64,000 nucleotides of DNA from Pseudomonas marginalis. Its GTDB lineage: Bacteria > Pseudomonadota > Gammaproteobacteria > Pseudomonadales > Pseudomonadaceae. Where the stretch lies: positions 1 to 64,000 of the forward strand of contig NZ_FNSU01000002.1 of assembly GCF_900105325.1 (NCBI RefSeq). Direction: 5' to 3'. Both the position numbers and the translations under genes were made by a program. Each line of letters starts with the position of its first letter. The first letter of the stretch is position 1. Below, one piece after another: positions 1 through 12,222 of this stretch. Under the pieces are notes generated by a model that searched no databases, was not told where the DNA came from, and worked only from the letters and a program-made list of their open reading frames with translations.

Positions 1-304
<304 letters not shown>

Positions 305-386
305 ATCGACGACATCAGCTGCTCATAAGTTCCCACACGAATTGCTTGATTCATTGAAGAAGACGATAAAGAAGCAGCCCGAAATT

Positions 387-463
<77 letters not shown>

Positions 464-493
464 ATTTTGTGTGGGAAACGCCTGTAGAAATAC

Positions 494-569
494 GGGGCCA
501 TAGCTCAGCTGGGAGAGCGCCTGCCTTGCACGCAGGAGGTCAACGGTTCGATCCCGTTTGGCTCCACCA
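494..569 (+). tRNA. tRNA-Ala (UGC)
   Basis: A 76-nt tRNA begins with GGGGCCATAGCTC. The anticodon is TGC (loop CTTGCACG), the T-loop is TTCGATCC, and CCA is encoded. It is the second spacer tRNA, 30 nt after tRNA-Ile; the Ile-Ala pair is typical of Pseudomonas operons. Confidence 0.98.
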
Positions 570-653
570 CTACTGCTTCTACGTTATGAAAGCTTAGAAA
601 TGAGCATTCCATCAGTATGATGGTGAATGTTGATTTCTAGTCTTGATTAGATC

Positions 654-667
654 GTTCTTTAAAAATT
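654..667 (+). promoter_or_regulatory. boxA-like antitermination element in the 16S-23S spacer
   Basis: GTTCTTTAAAAATT in the spacer resembles the boxA element (core TGCTCTTTAAC) at which NusB/NusE assemble on rRNA transcripts to prevent premature termination. The position, between tRNA-Ala and 23S, is where a second boxA is normally found. The identification is by similarity only. Confidence 0.6.
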
Positions 668-817
668 TGGGTATGTGATAGAAAGATAGACTGAACGTTA
701 CTTTCACTGGTAACGGCTCAGGCTAAGGTAAAATTTGTGAGTGGCTCTTAATTGAGTATGATCGAATTTTCGGCGAATGTCGTCTTCATAGTATAACCAG
801 ATTGCTTGGGGTTATAT

Positions 818-3709
<2,892 letters not shown>

Positions 3710-3861
3710 ATAACACCCAAGCAATTTGCGTCGAAAGGCCAGATTGCGGTGTGTGAAGACGCAATGAACCGAAAGTTCGAGATCTTACAAAACACCGACA
3801 GCTGTCACATACCCAATTTGCTGAAGCGAGGCCAGCCGGCCACGACTCAGTACCCGAATTT

Positions 3862-3976
3862 CTTGACGACCATAGAGCATTGGAACCACCTGATCCCATC
3901 CCGAACTCAGCAGTGAAACGATGCATCGCCGATGGTAGTGTGGGGTTTCCCCATGTGAGAGTAGGTCATCGTCAAG
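3862..3976 (+). rRNA. rrf: 5S ribosomal RNA
   Basis: This is a typical Pseudomonas 5S sequence: CTTGACGACCATAGAGC at the 5' end, CCCATCCCGAACTCAG in the middle, and a 3' end GTAGGTCATCGTCAAG that pairs with the 5' end. It lies about 150 nt after 23S. The ends are estimated from the terminal stem. Confidence 0.96.
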
Positions 3977-3987
3977 ATTAAATTCCG

Positions 3988-4020
3988 AAACCCCATTTGC
4001 GAAAGCAGGTGGGGTTTTGT
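3988..4020 (+). terminator. rRNA operon terminator
   Basis: The inverted repeat ACCCCATTTGC / GCAGGTGGGGT closes on a GAAA tetraloop and is followed by TTTTGTTTT. It starts about 12 nt after 5S rRNA and fits an intrinsic terminator. The stretch 4021-4247 before the next gene shows no convincing reading frame and presumably holds the promoter of that gene. Confidence 0.85.
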
Positions 4021-4247
4021 TTTGGGCGCTCGAAAAGTGGGTACGCCTAGGCGGATGAGCTGTTGAGTATCTTCAAGGGCAGCTGCCGTATCACCGTACC
4101 CGTCGAGAGGGAACTCACTTCAGAGTGCCGTTGGGGAATTCAATGCAAAGTGTTTCTGCATTTTTGGTATGGTGCAGCACATTTCCCAAGGACTGATCTT
4201 TCATCGCAGGATGCGGCGTCGACCTTCTTCAACGAGATGCTGTAGAA

Positions 4248-6140
4248 ATGCCTGAACCGATACCGATTAAAGATCACGAAAAAGAAAACCGCCTGGTCAA
4301 CAAGCGCCTGCTCGCTTGTGCGTTGTTGGTGATAGGCATTACGTGTGCCCTGGTGGGGCGTATGTATTTCCTTCAAGTCGTACAGTTCGACTACCACTCC
4401 ACGATTTCTGAAAACAACCGCGTCCACGTGCTGCCCATCACTCCGACGCGCGGCCTTATCTATGACCGTAATGGCGTGGTGCTGGCCGATAACCGACCCA
4501 GCTACAACCTGACCATCACCCGCGAGCGCACCACTGACCTCAAGGGCGAACTCGACGCCATCGTCAACTTGCTGCACCTGCCTGTCGAAGACCGTGCGTT
4601 GTTCGACAAGGCCCTGAAGCAGGCACGGCACCCCTTCGTCCCCGTGACGTTGTTTTACGAGTTGACCGAAGAGCAAGTCGCATTGCTGGCGGTGAATGAG
4701 TTCCGCCTGCCAGGAGTAGATGTAGAGCCGCAATTCGTCCGTCACTACCCGCTGGGTGCGCATTTTGCCCACTCCATCGGCTATGTGGGGCGGATCAATG
4801 AGAAAGAATCCAAAGCCCTCGACTCGGTGGAGTACCGTGGCACGCAGTCCATCGGCAAAACCGGTATCGAGCGTTTCTACGAATCCGAACTGCATGGTCA
4901 TGTCGGCTACGAAGAGGTCGAGACCAATGCCCAAGGCCGCGTACTCCGTGTGCTCAAGCACACCGACCCGATTCCTGGCAAAAATATCGTCCTGAGCCTC
5001 GACGTGAAGCTCCAGGAAGCTGCGGAAGAAGCCCTGGGTGATCGCCGTGGCTCAGTGGTTGCCCTCGATCCGCAAACCGGCGAAGTACTGGCCATGGTCA
5101 GTAAGCCGAGTTTTGATCCGAACCTGTTCGTCACCGGCATCAGTTTCAAGGAATATGCCGCCCTGCACGACTCCATTGACCGGCCGCTCTTCAACCGTGT
5201 CCTCCGGGGGCTCTATGCGCCGGGCTCGACCATCAAGCCGGAAGTGGCCATCGCTGGCCTCGACAGCGGTGTCGTCACCCCACAGACCCGTGTATTCGAC
5301 CCCGGTTACTACCAGCTCCCCGACTTTGACCACAAATACCGCAATTGGAACCACAGCGGCGACGGCTGGGTAGACATGGACGCTGCCATCATGCGTTCCA
5401 ACGACACTTACTTTTACGACCTTGCTCACAAACTCGGCATCGACCGTCTGCACGACTACCTGGCGGAGTTTGGCCTGGGCCAGAAAGTCTCCCTGGACAT
5501 GTTCGAAGAGTCCGCTGGCTTGATGCCATCCCAGGCTTGGAAGCGCGCCACGCGGCGCCAACCCTGGTTCCCGGGCGAAACCGTGATCCTCGGCATTGGC
5601 CAGGGGTATATGCAAGTCACTCCGCTGCAATTGGCCCAGGCCACGGCGTTGATCGCCAACAAGGGTGTGTGGAATCGCCCGCACCTGGCCAAGACGATCA
5701 ATGGTGAGCCGCCGGTGGACCAGAATCCAATGCCCAACGTCGTCCTCAAGGATCCGCGTGATTGGGAGCAGGTCAATCACGGTATGCAGTTGGTGATGCA
5801 TGACCCGCGAGGTATCGCCCGGGCCGCCGCACAAGGGGCGCAATACCGCATTGCCGGCAAGAGCGGTACTGCGCAAGTGGTTGCGATCAAGCAAGGTGAG
5901 CGTTACAACCGCGAAAAAACCCTGGAGCGCCATCGCGACAACGCGTTGTTCGTTGGCTTCGCTCCGGCCGAACATCCGAAGATCGTGATTTCGGTGATGA
6001 TCGAAAACGGTGAGGCCGGTGGTCGCGTCGCGGGTCCGGTGGTGCGGCAAATCATGGATGCCTGGCTACTCGACCAGGACGGTCACCTGAAGCCGCAATA
6101 TGCGACGCCGGCAAAAGCGCCAGGTGACCCCCACGTCTAA
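4248..6140 (+). CDS. mrdA: Penicillin-binding protein 2 (peptidoglycan transpeptidase)
   Basis: This 630-aa class B penicillin-binding protein matches the usual length of PBP2, the D,D-transpeptidase that works with RodA in cell elongation. A cytoplasmic tail is followed by one membrane helix (about 21-43), the PBP dimer domain (the segment with TPTRGLIYDRNG) and the transpeptidase domain. The catalytic motifs are intact: S327-T-I-K330, S384-N-D386 and K538-S-G-T541 (KSGT instead of the commoner KTGT). The Shine-Dalgarno before the ATG is weak. rodA is not adjacent; the neighbours are an rRNA operon and an unrelated gene on the other strand. This may therefore be a second PBP2 copy rather than the one in the usual rod-shape locus. 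Confidence 0.93.
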   Translation: MPEPIPIKDHEKENRLVNKRLLACALLVIGITCALVGRMYFLQVVQFDYHSTISENNRVHVLPITPTRGLIYDRNGVVLADNRPSYNLTITRERTTDLKGELDAIVNLLHLPVEDRALFDKALKQARHPFVPVTLFYELTEEQVALLAVNEFRLPGVDVEPQFVRHYPLGAHFAHSIGYVGRINEKESKALDSVEYRGTQSIGKTGIERFYESELHGHVGYEEVETNAQGRVLRVLKHTDPIPGKNIVLSLDVKLQEAAEEALGDRRGSVVALDPQTGEVLAMVSKPSFDPNLFVTGISFKEYAALHDSIDRPLFNRVLRGLYAPGSTIKPEVAIAGLDSGVVTPQTRVFDPGYYQLPDFDHKYRNWNHSGDGWVDMDAAIMRSNDTYFYDLAHKLGIDRLHDYLAEFGLGQKVSLDMFEESAGLMPSQAWKRATRRQPWFPGETVILGIGQGYMQVTPLQLAQATALIANKGVWNRPHLAKTINGEPPVDQNPMPNVVLKDPRDWEQVNHGMQLVMHDPRGIARAAAQGAQYRIAGKSGTAQVVAIKQGERYNREKTLERHRDNALFVGFAPAEHPKIVISVMIENGEAGGRVAGPVVRQIMDAWLLDQDGHLKPQYATPAKAPGDPHV

Positions 6141-6141
6141 A

Positions 6142-6543
6142 TCATGCCTTCCACTCGTCCCATTGCTCTATGCCTTCATGGTCAAGCCAGGGCACATCAT
6201 GGGCCATCCAGATGTGCGAGGTGGGCCTGACGCCCGGATCATCGTCCAGCGTCGCCACCCGCACGATCACATGGGGCTGATGCCCACGTTCTGCTATCAG
6301 ATGTGAGCCACAGCGCGAGCAGAAATGCCTGAGCTTGCCCGGCGAAGATTCAAAGGACGCCAACAGTTCCTCCCCCAGCGTCCAGCGAAAATGTTCGCGC
6401 ATTACTCCTGCGGTGGCGACAAACGGTGCCGCATGTATTTTGCGGCAGCTTGCGCAGTGGCAGTGGCTGATAGGCATGTCCAACTGGTCCACCTGATAGC
6501 GGACACCTTTGCAGAAGCAACTTCCATTCAATGGGTCAGTCAT
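6142..6543 (-). CDS. GFA/CENP-V family zinc-binding protein
   Basis: The 133-aa protein has the Mss4-like zinc-ribbon fold of the GFA (glutathione-dependent formaldehyde-activating) family. Paired cysteines are visible at C9/C11, C28/C30/C33 and C75/C78, matching the two zinc sites. The C-terminal HIWM...PW segment is typical of the family. Family members are often annotated as S-(hydroxymethyl)glutathione synthase, but most have no proven activity, so only the fold is called. It converges with mrdA, one base separating the two stop codons. The Shine-Dalgarno is weak. Confidence 0.8.
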   Translation of the reverse strand: MTDPLNGSCFCKGVRYQVDQLDMPISHCHCASCRKIHAAPFVATAGVMREHFRWTLGEELLASFESSPGKLRHFCSRCGSHLIAERGHQPHVIVRVATLDDDPGVRPTSHIWMAHDVPWLDHEGIEQWDEWKA

Positions 6544-6642
6544 AAACGTATTGCCGGTTCAAGGACGGGGTCATCATGATTGCTTACAACCTGAGGTTGC
6601 GCATTATTTGGTGTCGCCTACTGTCAATGGAGGAGGTGACTT

Positions 6643-7110
6643 ATGCACGTATTAGATCGCATTGAGCGAAAAGTTCTGCTGAACGCTTCACGTAAACAGG
6701 TCTGGGAAGCGCTCACCAATGCCGAGCAATTCGGCGATTGGTTTGGCATCGCCCTCAAGGGCAAAGCCTTTGTGGCAGGGGAAACCATAGAGGCGCCGAT
6801 TACCTACCCAGGTTACGAACACGTGATCTGGAAAGCCAAAATCGAACGCATCCTGCCGCAAACGTTGTTCTCTTTCTGGTGGCACCCCTTCGCGGTAGAA
6901 AAGGGCGTCGACTACGACAAGGAAACCCCGACACTGGTTGAATTCACCATTGAGGATCGGGCGCCGGGCATTTTGCTGCGGGTGGTTGAATCCGGTTTCG
7001 ACGCGGTGCCGGAGGCTCGTCGGCAAAAAGCCTTCAAGATGAATTCCCGTGGCTGGGACGAGCAGATGGGCAATATCGAAAACTATTTGAGCAAAACACG
7101 TCGGGCGTGA
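6643..7110 (+). CDS. SRPBCC (AHSA1-like) domain protein
   Basis: This 155-aa single-domain protein is of the START/Bet v1-like SRPBCC superfamily. The N-terminal RKQVWEALTNAEQFGDWFG segment is the usual first helix region, and the FSFWWHPF strand lines the cavity. Proteins of this type bind small hydrophobic ligands or act as Hsp90-activator-like domains. The ligand here is unknown. A strong Shine-Dalgarno (GGAGGAGGTGA) precedes the ATG by a few bases. It stands alone, divergent from the GFA gene. A small inverted repeat, GGCACC/GGTGCC at 7122-7138, lies just after the stop and could be a weak terminator. Confidence 0.75.
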   Translation: MHVLDRIERKVLLNASRKQVWEALTNAEQFGDWFGIALKGKAFVAGETIEAPITYPGYEHVIWKAKIERILPQTLFSFWWHPFAVEKGVDYDKETPTLVEFTIEDRAPGILLRVVESGFDAVPEARRQKAFKMNSRGWDEQMGNIENYLSKTRRA

Positions 7111-7248
7111 GCTGGAGAAATGGCACCATTGCGGTGCCCGCTTTCGCCGCCTTTAGAAGTCCACCGCTTGCGTGCGCGTTTACCTGCCGCGTTTGCGCAG
7201 ATGCCGCGTAGAATCAACGCCTGAAAGCTATTCCTGAGGTGCGGTACG

Positions 7249-9606
7249 GTGGATTTACAGCAGGGTTTTGTCCTGACCCGGCATTGGCGCGATACCCCGG
7301 CGGGCACGGAGGTCAGTTTCTGGCTGGCCACAGACCAGGGGCCACGGTTTATCCGCCTACCCGTGCAGACCTCGGTGATGTTCATTCCCGAGGCCCATCG
7401 CAAGCCGCTGGATTGGTTGCTCAAAGGCGAACGCGATATCGAATTGCGCCCGCTGCAACTCTGCGATTTCCATCACCGCCCGGTCCTGGGCCTCTACACG
7501 CGCCAGCATCGCCAGTTGATGGACATGGAAAAACGCCTGCGCGCCGCCGGTGTCGATGTCTACGAAGCCGATGTGCGCCCGCCGGAACGCTACATGATGG
7601 AGCGTTTCATCACCGCTCCGGTCTGGTTCGGTGGGACACCGGATGCCAGTGGTGCCCTGTGCGATGCGCAGATGAAGCCCGCGCCCGACTACCGCCCGCC
7701 GCTCAAGCTGGTGTCCCTGGACATCGAGACCACCGCCCAGGGCGACCTCTATTCCATCGCCCTCGAAGGCTGCGGCGAACGCCAGGTGTACATGCTCGGC
7801 CCGCCGAACAAGACTGACGCGGTGGATTTCAAGCTCGACTACTGCGACACCCGCGCCCAACTGCTCGAATGCCTCAACCAATGGCTCGCCACCCATGACC
7901 CCGATGCAATCATCGGCTGGAATGTGGTGCAGTTCGACCTGCGCGTACTCCACGAACATGCCCAGCGCCTCAACGTACCGTTGATGCTCGGTCGCGGCGA
8001 TGAGCCCATGGCCTGGCGCGAACACGGCAGCCGCAACCATTACTTCGCCGCAGCGGCGGGGCGTCTGATCATCGACGGTATCGAGGCCCTGCGTTCGGCC
8101 ACCTGGAGCTTCGAATCCTTCAGCCTGGAAAACGTCGCGCAAACCCTGCTCGGCGAGGGCAAGGACATCTCCACACCGTATCAACGCATGGACGAAATCA
8201 ACCGCATGTTCGCCGAGGACAAGCCCGCCCTGGCGCGTTACAACCTCAAGGACTGCGAGCTGGTCACGCGGATTTTCGAGAAGACCGAACTGCTCAAGTT
8301 CCTGCTCGAACGCGCCAGCGTCACCGGGTTGCCGGCCGACCGCAACGGCGGCTCGGTGGCGGCGTTTACCCACCTGTACATGCCGCTGATGCACCGCCAG
8401 GGCTTCGTCGCGCCGAACCTGGGCGACAAACCACCCCAGGCCAGCCCCGGCGGGTTTGTCATGGATTCGCGTCCTGGCCTCTACGAATCGGTGCTGGTGC
8501 TCGATTACAAAAGCCTTTACCCGTCGATCATCCGCAGCTTCCTGATCGACCCGGTGGGCCTGATCGAAGGCCTCAAGCACCCCGACGACAGCGACTCCGT
8601 CGAAGGCTTTCGCGGTGCACGCTTTTCTCGCACCCGGCACTGCCTGCCGGCCATCGTTGCGCGTGTCTCCGAAGGTCGCGAAGAGGCCAAGCGTGAGCAC
8701 AACGCGCCGCTGTCCCAGGCGCTGAAAATCATCATGAATGCGTTCTACGGCGTACTCGGTTCCAGCGGTTGCCGCTTTTTCGATACACGACTGGCTTCGT
8801 CGATCACGATGCGCGGCCACCAGATCATGCGCCAGACCCGCGAACTGGTTGAAGCCCAGGGGTATGAGGTGATCTACGGCGACACCGACTCCACCTTCGT
8901 GTGGCTCGGCAGCGCGCATTCCCAGGACGACGCCAGCCGTATCGGCCAAGCGCTGGTCAAGCACGTCAACACCTGGTGGCGTGAGCACCTGCACAGCGCG
9001 TTCGGCCTGCAAAGTGCCCTGGAGCTGCAATACGAAACCCACTTCAGCCGCTTCCTGATGCCGACCATTCGCGGCGCGGAGGAGGGCAGCAAGAAGCGCT
9101 ACGCCGGCCTGGTGGTACGTGCCGACGGCAGCGAAGAGATGATCTACAAAGGCCTGGAGACCGTACGCAGCGACTGGTCGCCCCTGGCCCGCCGGTTCCA
9201 GCAGGAACTCTACCAGCGCATCTTCCACCGCCAGCCCCATCAGGACTACATACGCGACTACGTGCGCCGCACCTTGAGCGGCGAGTTCGATGAACTGCTG
9301 ATCTACCGCAAACGTCTGCGCCGTCAACTGGATGACTACGAGCGCAACGTGCCGCCCCATGTACGCGCGGCGCGCCTGGCCGATGAATACAACGACCGCC
9401 TGGGGCGCCCGCGCCAGTACCAGCGCGGCGGCTGGATCCGCTATGTGATCAGCGTCAACGGCCCCGAACCGCTGGAAGTACGCCAGGCGCCGATTGATTA
9501 CGACCACTACGTCACCCGGCAATTGCAACCGGTCGCAGATGCCATCCTGCCGTTCGTGAGTGACGATTTCAGCACCCTGGTCGGCGGGCAAATGGGCTTG
9601 TTCTAA
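7249..9606 (+). CDS. polB: DNA polymerase II (family B)
   Basis: The 785-aa family B polymerase has all expected elements in order. The exonuclease motif is DIETT (D158, E160), followed by the second exonuclease motif in GWNVVQFDL. Polymerase motif A is DYKSLYPSI (D419), motif B is KIIMNAFYG, and motif C is YGDTDST (D545, D547). Length and residue numbering agree closely with E. coli Pol II, which performs damage-tolerant and proofreading synthesis in the SOS response. The GTG start at 7249 is preceded by a TGAGGT-like ribosome site. I saw no clear LexA operator upstream, so SOS control is not shown by the sequence. Confidence 0.96.
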   Translation: MDLQQGFVLTRHWRDTPAGTEVSFWLATDQGPRFIRLPVQTSVMFIPEAHRKPLDWLLKGERDIELRPLQLCDFHHRPVLGLYTRQHRQLMDMEKRLRAAGVDVYEADVRPPERYMMERFITAPVWFGGTPDASGALCDAQMKPAPDYRPPLKLVSLDIETTAQGDLYSIALEGCGERQVYMLGPPNKTDAVDFKLDYCDTRAQLLECLNQWLATHDPDAIIGWNVVQFDLRVLHEHAQRLNVPLMLGRGDEPMAWREHGSRNHYFAAAAGRLIIDGIEALRSATWSFESFSLENVAQTLLGEGKDISTPYQRMDEINRMFAEDKPALARYNLKDCELVTRIFEKTELLKFLLERASVTGLPADRNGGSVAAFTHLYMPLMHRQGFVAPNLGDKPPQASPGGFVMDSRPGLYESVLVLDYKSLYPSIIRSFLIDPVGLIEGLKHPDDSDSVEGFRGARFSRTRHCLPAIVARVSEGREEAKREHNAPLSQALKIIMNAFYGVLGSSGCRFFDTRLASSITMRGHQIMRQTRELVEAQGYEVIYGDTDSTFVWLGSAHSQDDASRIGQALVKHVNTWWREHLHSAFGLQSALELQYETHFSRFLMPTIRGAEEGSKKRYAGLVVRADGSEEMIYKGLETVRSDWSPLARRFQQELYQRIFHRQPHQDYIRDYVRRTLSGEFDELLIYRKRLRRQLDDYERNVPPHVRAARLADEYNDRLGRPRQYQRGGWIRYVISVNGPEPLEVRQAPIDYDHYVTRQLQPVADAILPFVSDDFSTLVGGQMGLF

Positions 9607-9637
9607 AATTCTTGATTCATCCAATGGAGGAAAGGCT

Positions 9638-10270
9638 ATGTACACACTCTATGGCATCGACGAATCCGGCTCCTGCATGATTGAAATCGCCCTGCAACGG
9701 TGCGCGGTACCATGGCGACGGGTGGACGCCGCCTCCTGGGCCGACGGCGAGGGCAGTGATGAGCTTGCCCGTATCAACCCGCTCAAACAGGTGCCCACCC
9801 TGGTTATCCCCGATGGACAGGTGCTGACGGAAAGTGCCGCGATCCTGATCCACCTGGGCCTGGCGTTTCCCGATGCGCATCTGCTGGGCGGCGACCGTGA
9901 CCAGATCATCCGCGGCCTGGTGTACATCGCGGCCAATTGCTATTCGGCGATTGGCATCATTGACTACCCGCAACGCTGGGTGGGCAATGCCGATGAAGCG
10001 GTGCAGGCGCAATTGGTCGCGGGCACGCGTCGCTATCTGCATCAGGCCTGGGTGGTGTTTGCCGAACAGTTTGCCGGCCAACTGTTCGCGTCCAACGGCG
10101 AACCGAATGCGCTGGGCATCATGGCGGCGGCGGTGTCGCGCTGGGATGAGGCGCGTGAGGCCTTGACTGCCCTGGCGCCAGGCTTTGCCCAGACCCTGGC
10201 GCAGGTGGATGCCGACCCGATCGTTGCGCCTGTCTTTGCCCGCCATTGGCCGGGCTGGAAGGTCTCGTAA
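9638..10270 (+). CDS. Glutathione S-transferase family protein
   Basis: This 210-aa protein has a thioredoxin-like N-terminal GST domain. It includes the cis-proline segment QVPTLV and the glutathione-contacting ESAAI motif, followed by an all-helical C-terminal domain. The ATG at 9638 is chosen because a perfect GGAGG lies 7 bases upstream; the frame extends further up but overlaps polB. The gene begins 31 bp after polB on the same strand and may be co-transcribed. The substrate cannot be deduced. GSTs conjugate glutathione to electrophiles or reduce peroxides in the cytoplasm. Confidence 0.85.
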   Translation: MYTLYGIDESGSCMIEIALQRCAVPWRRVDAASWADGEGSDELARINPLKQVPTLVIPDGQVLTESAAILIHLGLAFPDAHLLGGDRDQIIRGLVYIAANCYSAIGIIDYPQRWVGNADEAVQAQLVAGTRRYLHQAWVVFAEQFAGQLFASNGEPNALGIMAAAVSRWDEAREALTALAPGFAQTLAQVDADPIVAPVFARHWPGWKVS

Positions 10271-10434
10271 TGTTTGTGCAATCAAAGGAAACAATGCCGC
10301 ATGTCGCCGCCAAGCCCTTGCGGAGCGGGCGTCCTGACCTACGCTTTCTGAACGCGGTGTAGGAATCATCCTTGAATTTGACTGTCGCAGACATGAAACT
10401 CAAGAACCCTGCATGGAATTCAAAGGAGGTGCGC

Positions 10435-11010
10435 ATGCTCATCCGGTCGCTGACCCTGGCTACCTTGATGGCTTTTACGGGGCCGCTGTTGGCTGCTGAT
10501 GATATCAACCCGCTCAAGCAGGACCTGGGCAAAGCCCGGCCACTGGTGGTGGTGGAGCTTGATTCCGGCAACGACACACTGGCGACCCTCAAGAAACAAC
10601 TGGACGAGCCTGCCACCAAGCAGTCCTTTGAAGAGCGCAGCATGGTGTTCTACACCGTGAAGTTTGGCAGCATCGGTGCCGAAGGGGAGAAGTTCGCCAA
10701 GGACCCCAAGGACAACAAGAAGCTCACGCCGCCCGAGACCAATGCGCTGATCCGCGCCCTCAAACTGGGTGCCGGCAGCGGCACCAAAGTGATCCTGGTG
10801 GGCAAGGATGGCGAGAAGAAAGTCGAGAAGACCGTGCCACCGGATACCCTCGATTTGAAAGAGTTTTTCAGCGCCATCGACCAGATGCCGATGGCCGAGA
10901 AAGAAACCGCCGCCGCCCCGGAACCCGAGCCCGTTGCACCGGCTCCGGCCAAGGGCGCCAAGCCGGCGAAACACGCCGGCAAGCCCGCCGCGCAACAACT
11001 GGATGACTGA
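10435..11010 (+). CDS. Exported DUF4174-like protein
   Basis: The 191-aa protein has a clear Sec signal peptide (MLIRSLTLATLMAFTGPLLAA), with cleavage expected after residue 21. A domain resembling DUF4174 follows (PLVVVELDSGND..., TKVILVGKDGEKK). The tail, from about residue 150, is rich in Pro, Ala and Lys. The start is fixed by AAGGAGGT 5 bases before the ATG, ahead of the signal peptide; an upstream in-frame ATG has no such site. The function is unknown; periplasmic location is inferred. It is transcribed towards pslL and ends at a shared hairpin. Confidence 0.7.
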   Translation: MLIRSLTLATLMAFTGPLLAADDINPLKQDLGKARPLVVVELDSGNDTLATLKKQLDEPATKQSFEERSMVFYTVKFGSIGAEGEKFAKDPKDNKKLTPPETNALIRALKLGAGSGTKVILVGKDGEKKVEKTVPPDTLDLKEFFSAIDQMPMAEKETAAAPEPEPVAPAPAKGAKPAKHAGKPAAQQLDD

Positions 11011-11020
11011 ACCCGATACC

Positions 11021-11046
11021 CGGTAGGAGCACGCTCGCTCCTACCG
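11021..11046. terminator. Bidirectional hairpin between the DUF4174-like gene and pslL
   Basis: A perfect 10-bp inverted repeat, CGGTAGGAGC / GCTCCTACCG, with a 6-base loop starts 10 bases after one stop codon and abuts the pslL stop codon on the other strand. It has no clear T-run, but its position between convergent genes suggests a shared terminator. The GTAGGAGC arm resembles part of the REP-like repeats elsewhere in the window. Confidence 0.55.
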
Positions 11047-12081
11047 TTATCTGGCAGCCTTGCGCAGCGGAAATGGAAAGTAGAAAAACCGCAGGAATGC
11101 CACCCGCTTGATCACTTCCCCGATCAACAACGGCACCACTACCGCCACCACAAAACCGATGCAGGCCGCGACAAACGCGTGCAGCCCCAGACGCTCCATC
11201 AAATCGAATGTCTTGTGCTGGATCTCCCCATGGAAGATCAGCAGGATCAGGGTCGACTGGCCGATGTAGGTCATGACCCGGGTGATCAGGGCCGACGCCA
11301 TCAGCACCCGCGCCAACGCCCAGCACAGGTACACCCCAATCACCGCCAGCAGGCTGGTCCACAGCCAGTGGTCGTAGCGACGCTGCGCCAGGTCCATGGT
11401 ATCGCCCCGGTAGAGGAACACCGCCGCGAACAGCGCCACCGACACCAGCAGGGTCAGCATTGACCCCGCATGGGTACGCAGCCAGTCACGCAGCAGGTAG
11501 CCGTAGACGAAACACGCGCTGCTGATCAGGGTGATATCCAGGCTGAAGGGCAAGCCGGGCAGCACCCAGGTTTGCCCGCCGAGAGTCACCGGCAGTTGCC
11601 AGAACCACGGCAGCATCCAGATGCCGATCAGCAGCGGCACCAGCATCACTGCACAGCTCACCGCCAGCGGCAGGCGCTGAATCAGCCGCAGTACCGCCCA
11701 ACTGAAGAGGATCGCCACCCAGAAGTGCGGCAAAAACCACAGCGCCTGCCAGGGGATGGTGTCCACCGAGGCGTACAGCACGCCGCCGATATCCGGCAGC
11801 AGCGGTTGGCCGCGCAGCACATCGCGCACGATCACATACACCAGCATGGTGAAGAAAAACGGCTTGAGCAGGCCGTCGGCCTTACGCACCGCCATCTCGA
11901 CAAACGGCTGTTCAGGTTTGAAAAACACCCCCGACAGAAAGAAGAACAACGGCAGTACGAACGACGCCAGGATCGGGTACATCAAGTCCGGCGACGTGGC
12001 GACAAACCAACTGTGGGCGTACACGATCACCAGGATGCCGATGCCCTTGGCGATATCCATTTGAATCCAGCGATTTTTCAC
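11047..12081 (-). CDS. pslL: Acyltransferase 3 family membrane protein, PslL-like
   Basis: This 344-aa polytopic membrane protein has about ten hydrophobic helices. It begins IQMDIAKGIGILVIVYAHS, the signature start of acyltransferase-3/fucose-4-O-acetylase-like proteins, with the catalytic-type histidine in YAHS. It is expected to O-acylate the Psl polysaccharide or its precursor in the inner membrane. It is the last gene of the psl operon, separated from pslK by 141 bp containing a REP-like inverted repeat. The start is GTG at 12081 with GGAG 8 bases upstream; an ATG seven codons later is the alternative. The name rests on order and length. Confidence 0.8.
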   Translation of the reverse strand: MKNRWIQMDIAKGIGILVIVYAHSWFVATSPDLMYPILASFVLPLFFFLSGVFFKPEQPFVEMAVRKADGLLKPFFFTMLVYVIVRDVLRGQPLLPDIGGVLYASVDTIPWQALWFLPHFWVAILFSWAVLRLIQRLPLAVSCAVMLVPLLIGIWMLPWFWQLPVTLGGQTWVLPGLPFSLDITLISSACFVYGYLLRDWLRTHAGSMLTLLVSVALFAAVFLYRGDTMDLAQRRYDHWLWTSLLAVIGVYLCWALARVLMASALITRVMTYIGQSTLILLIFHGEIQHKTFDLMERLGLHAFVAACIGFVVAVVVPLLIGEVIKRVAFLRFFYFPFPLRKAAR

Positions 12082-12115
12082 CTGAGTGCTCCCGATCTAT
12101 AAACTCCACCGCCCC

Positions 12116-12215
12116 TGTAGGAGCTGGCTTGCCAGCGAAGAACGCAAGGGCACCACGTGCATCCAGAATGCCCGCGTTATCCTTGACGATTTTCGCTGGC
12201 AAGCCAGCTCCTACA
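12116..12215. repeat. REP-type inverted repeat (REPIN-like) inside the psl operon
   Basis: The two arms TGTAGGAGCTGGCTTGCCAG (from 12116) and CTGGCAAGCCAGCTCCTACA (ending about 12214) are perfect reverse complements about 60 bases apart. The core is the widespread Pseudomonas extragenic palindrome GTAGGAGC(T)GGCTTGCCAGCGAA. It lies between pslK and pslL and could form a large hairpin in the transcript, reducing read-through to pslL or protecting upstream mRNA. Confidence 0.9.
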
Positions 12216-12222
12216 ATAAGCG

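Noticed and set aside
4063..4245. 60-codon frame between the rRNA terminator and mrdA
   Set aside because: It has no ribosome site and no similarity that I recognise; an unrelated minus-strand frame also crosses the region, and the stretch more likely holds a promoter.
7357..9645. Very long open frame on the minus strand opposite polB
   Set aside because: It mirrors the codon positions of a certain family B polymerase gene in GC-rich DNA. It has no recognisable domain or ribosome site.
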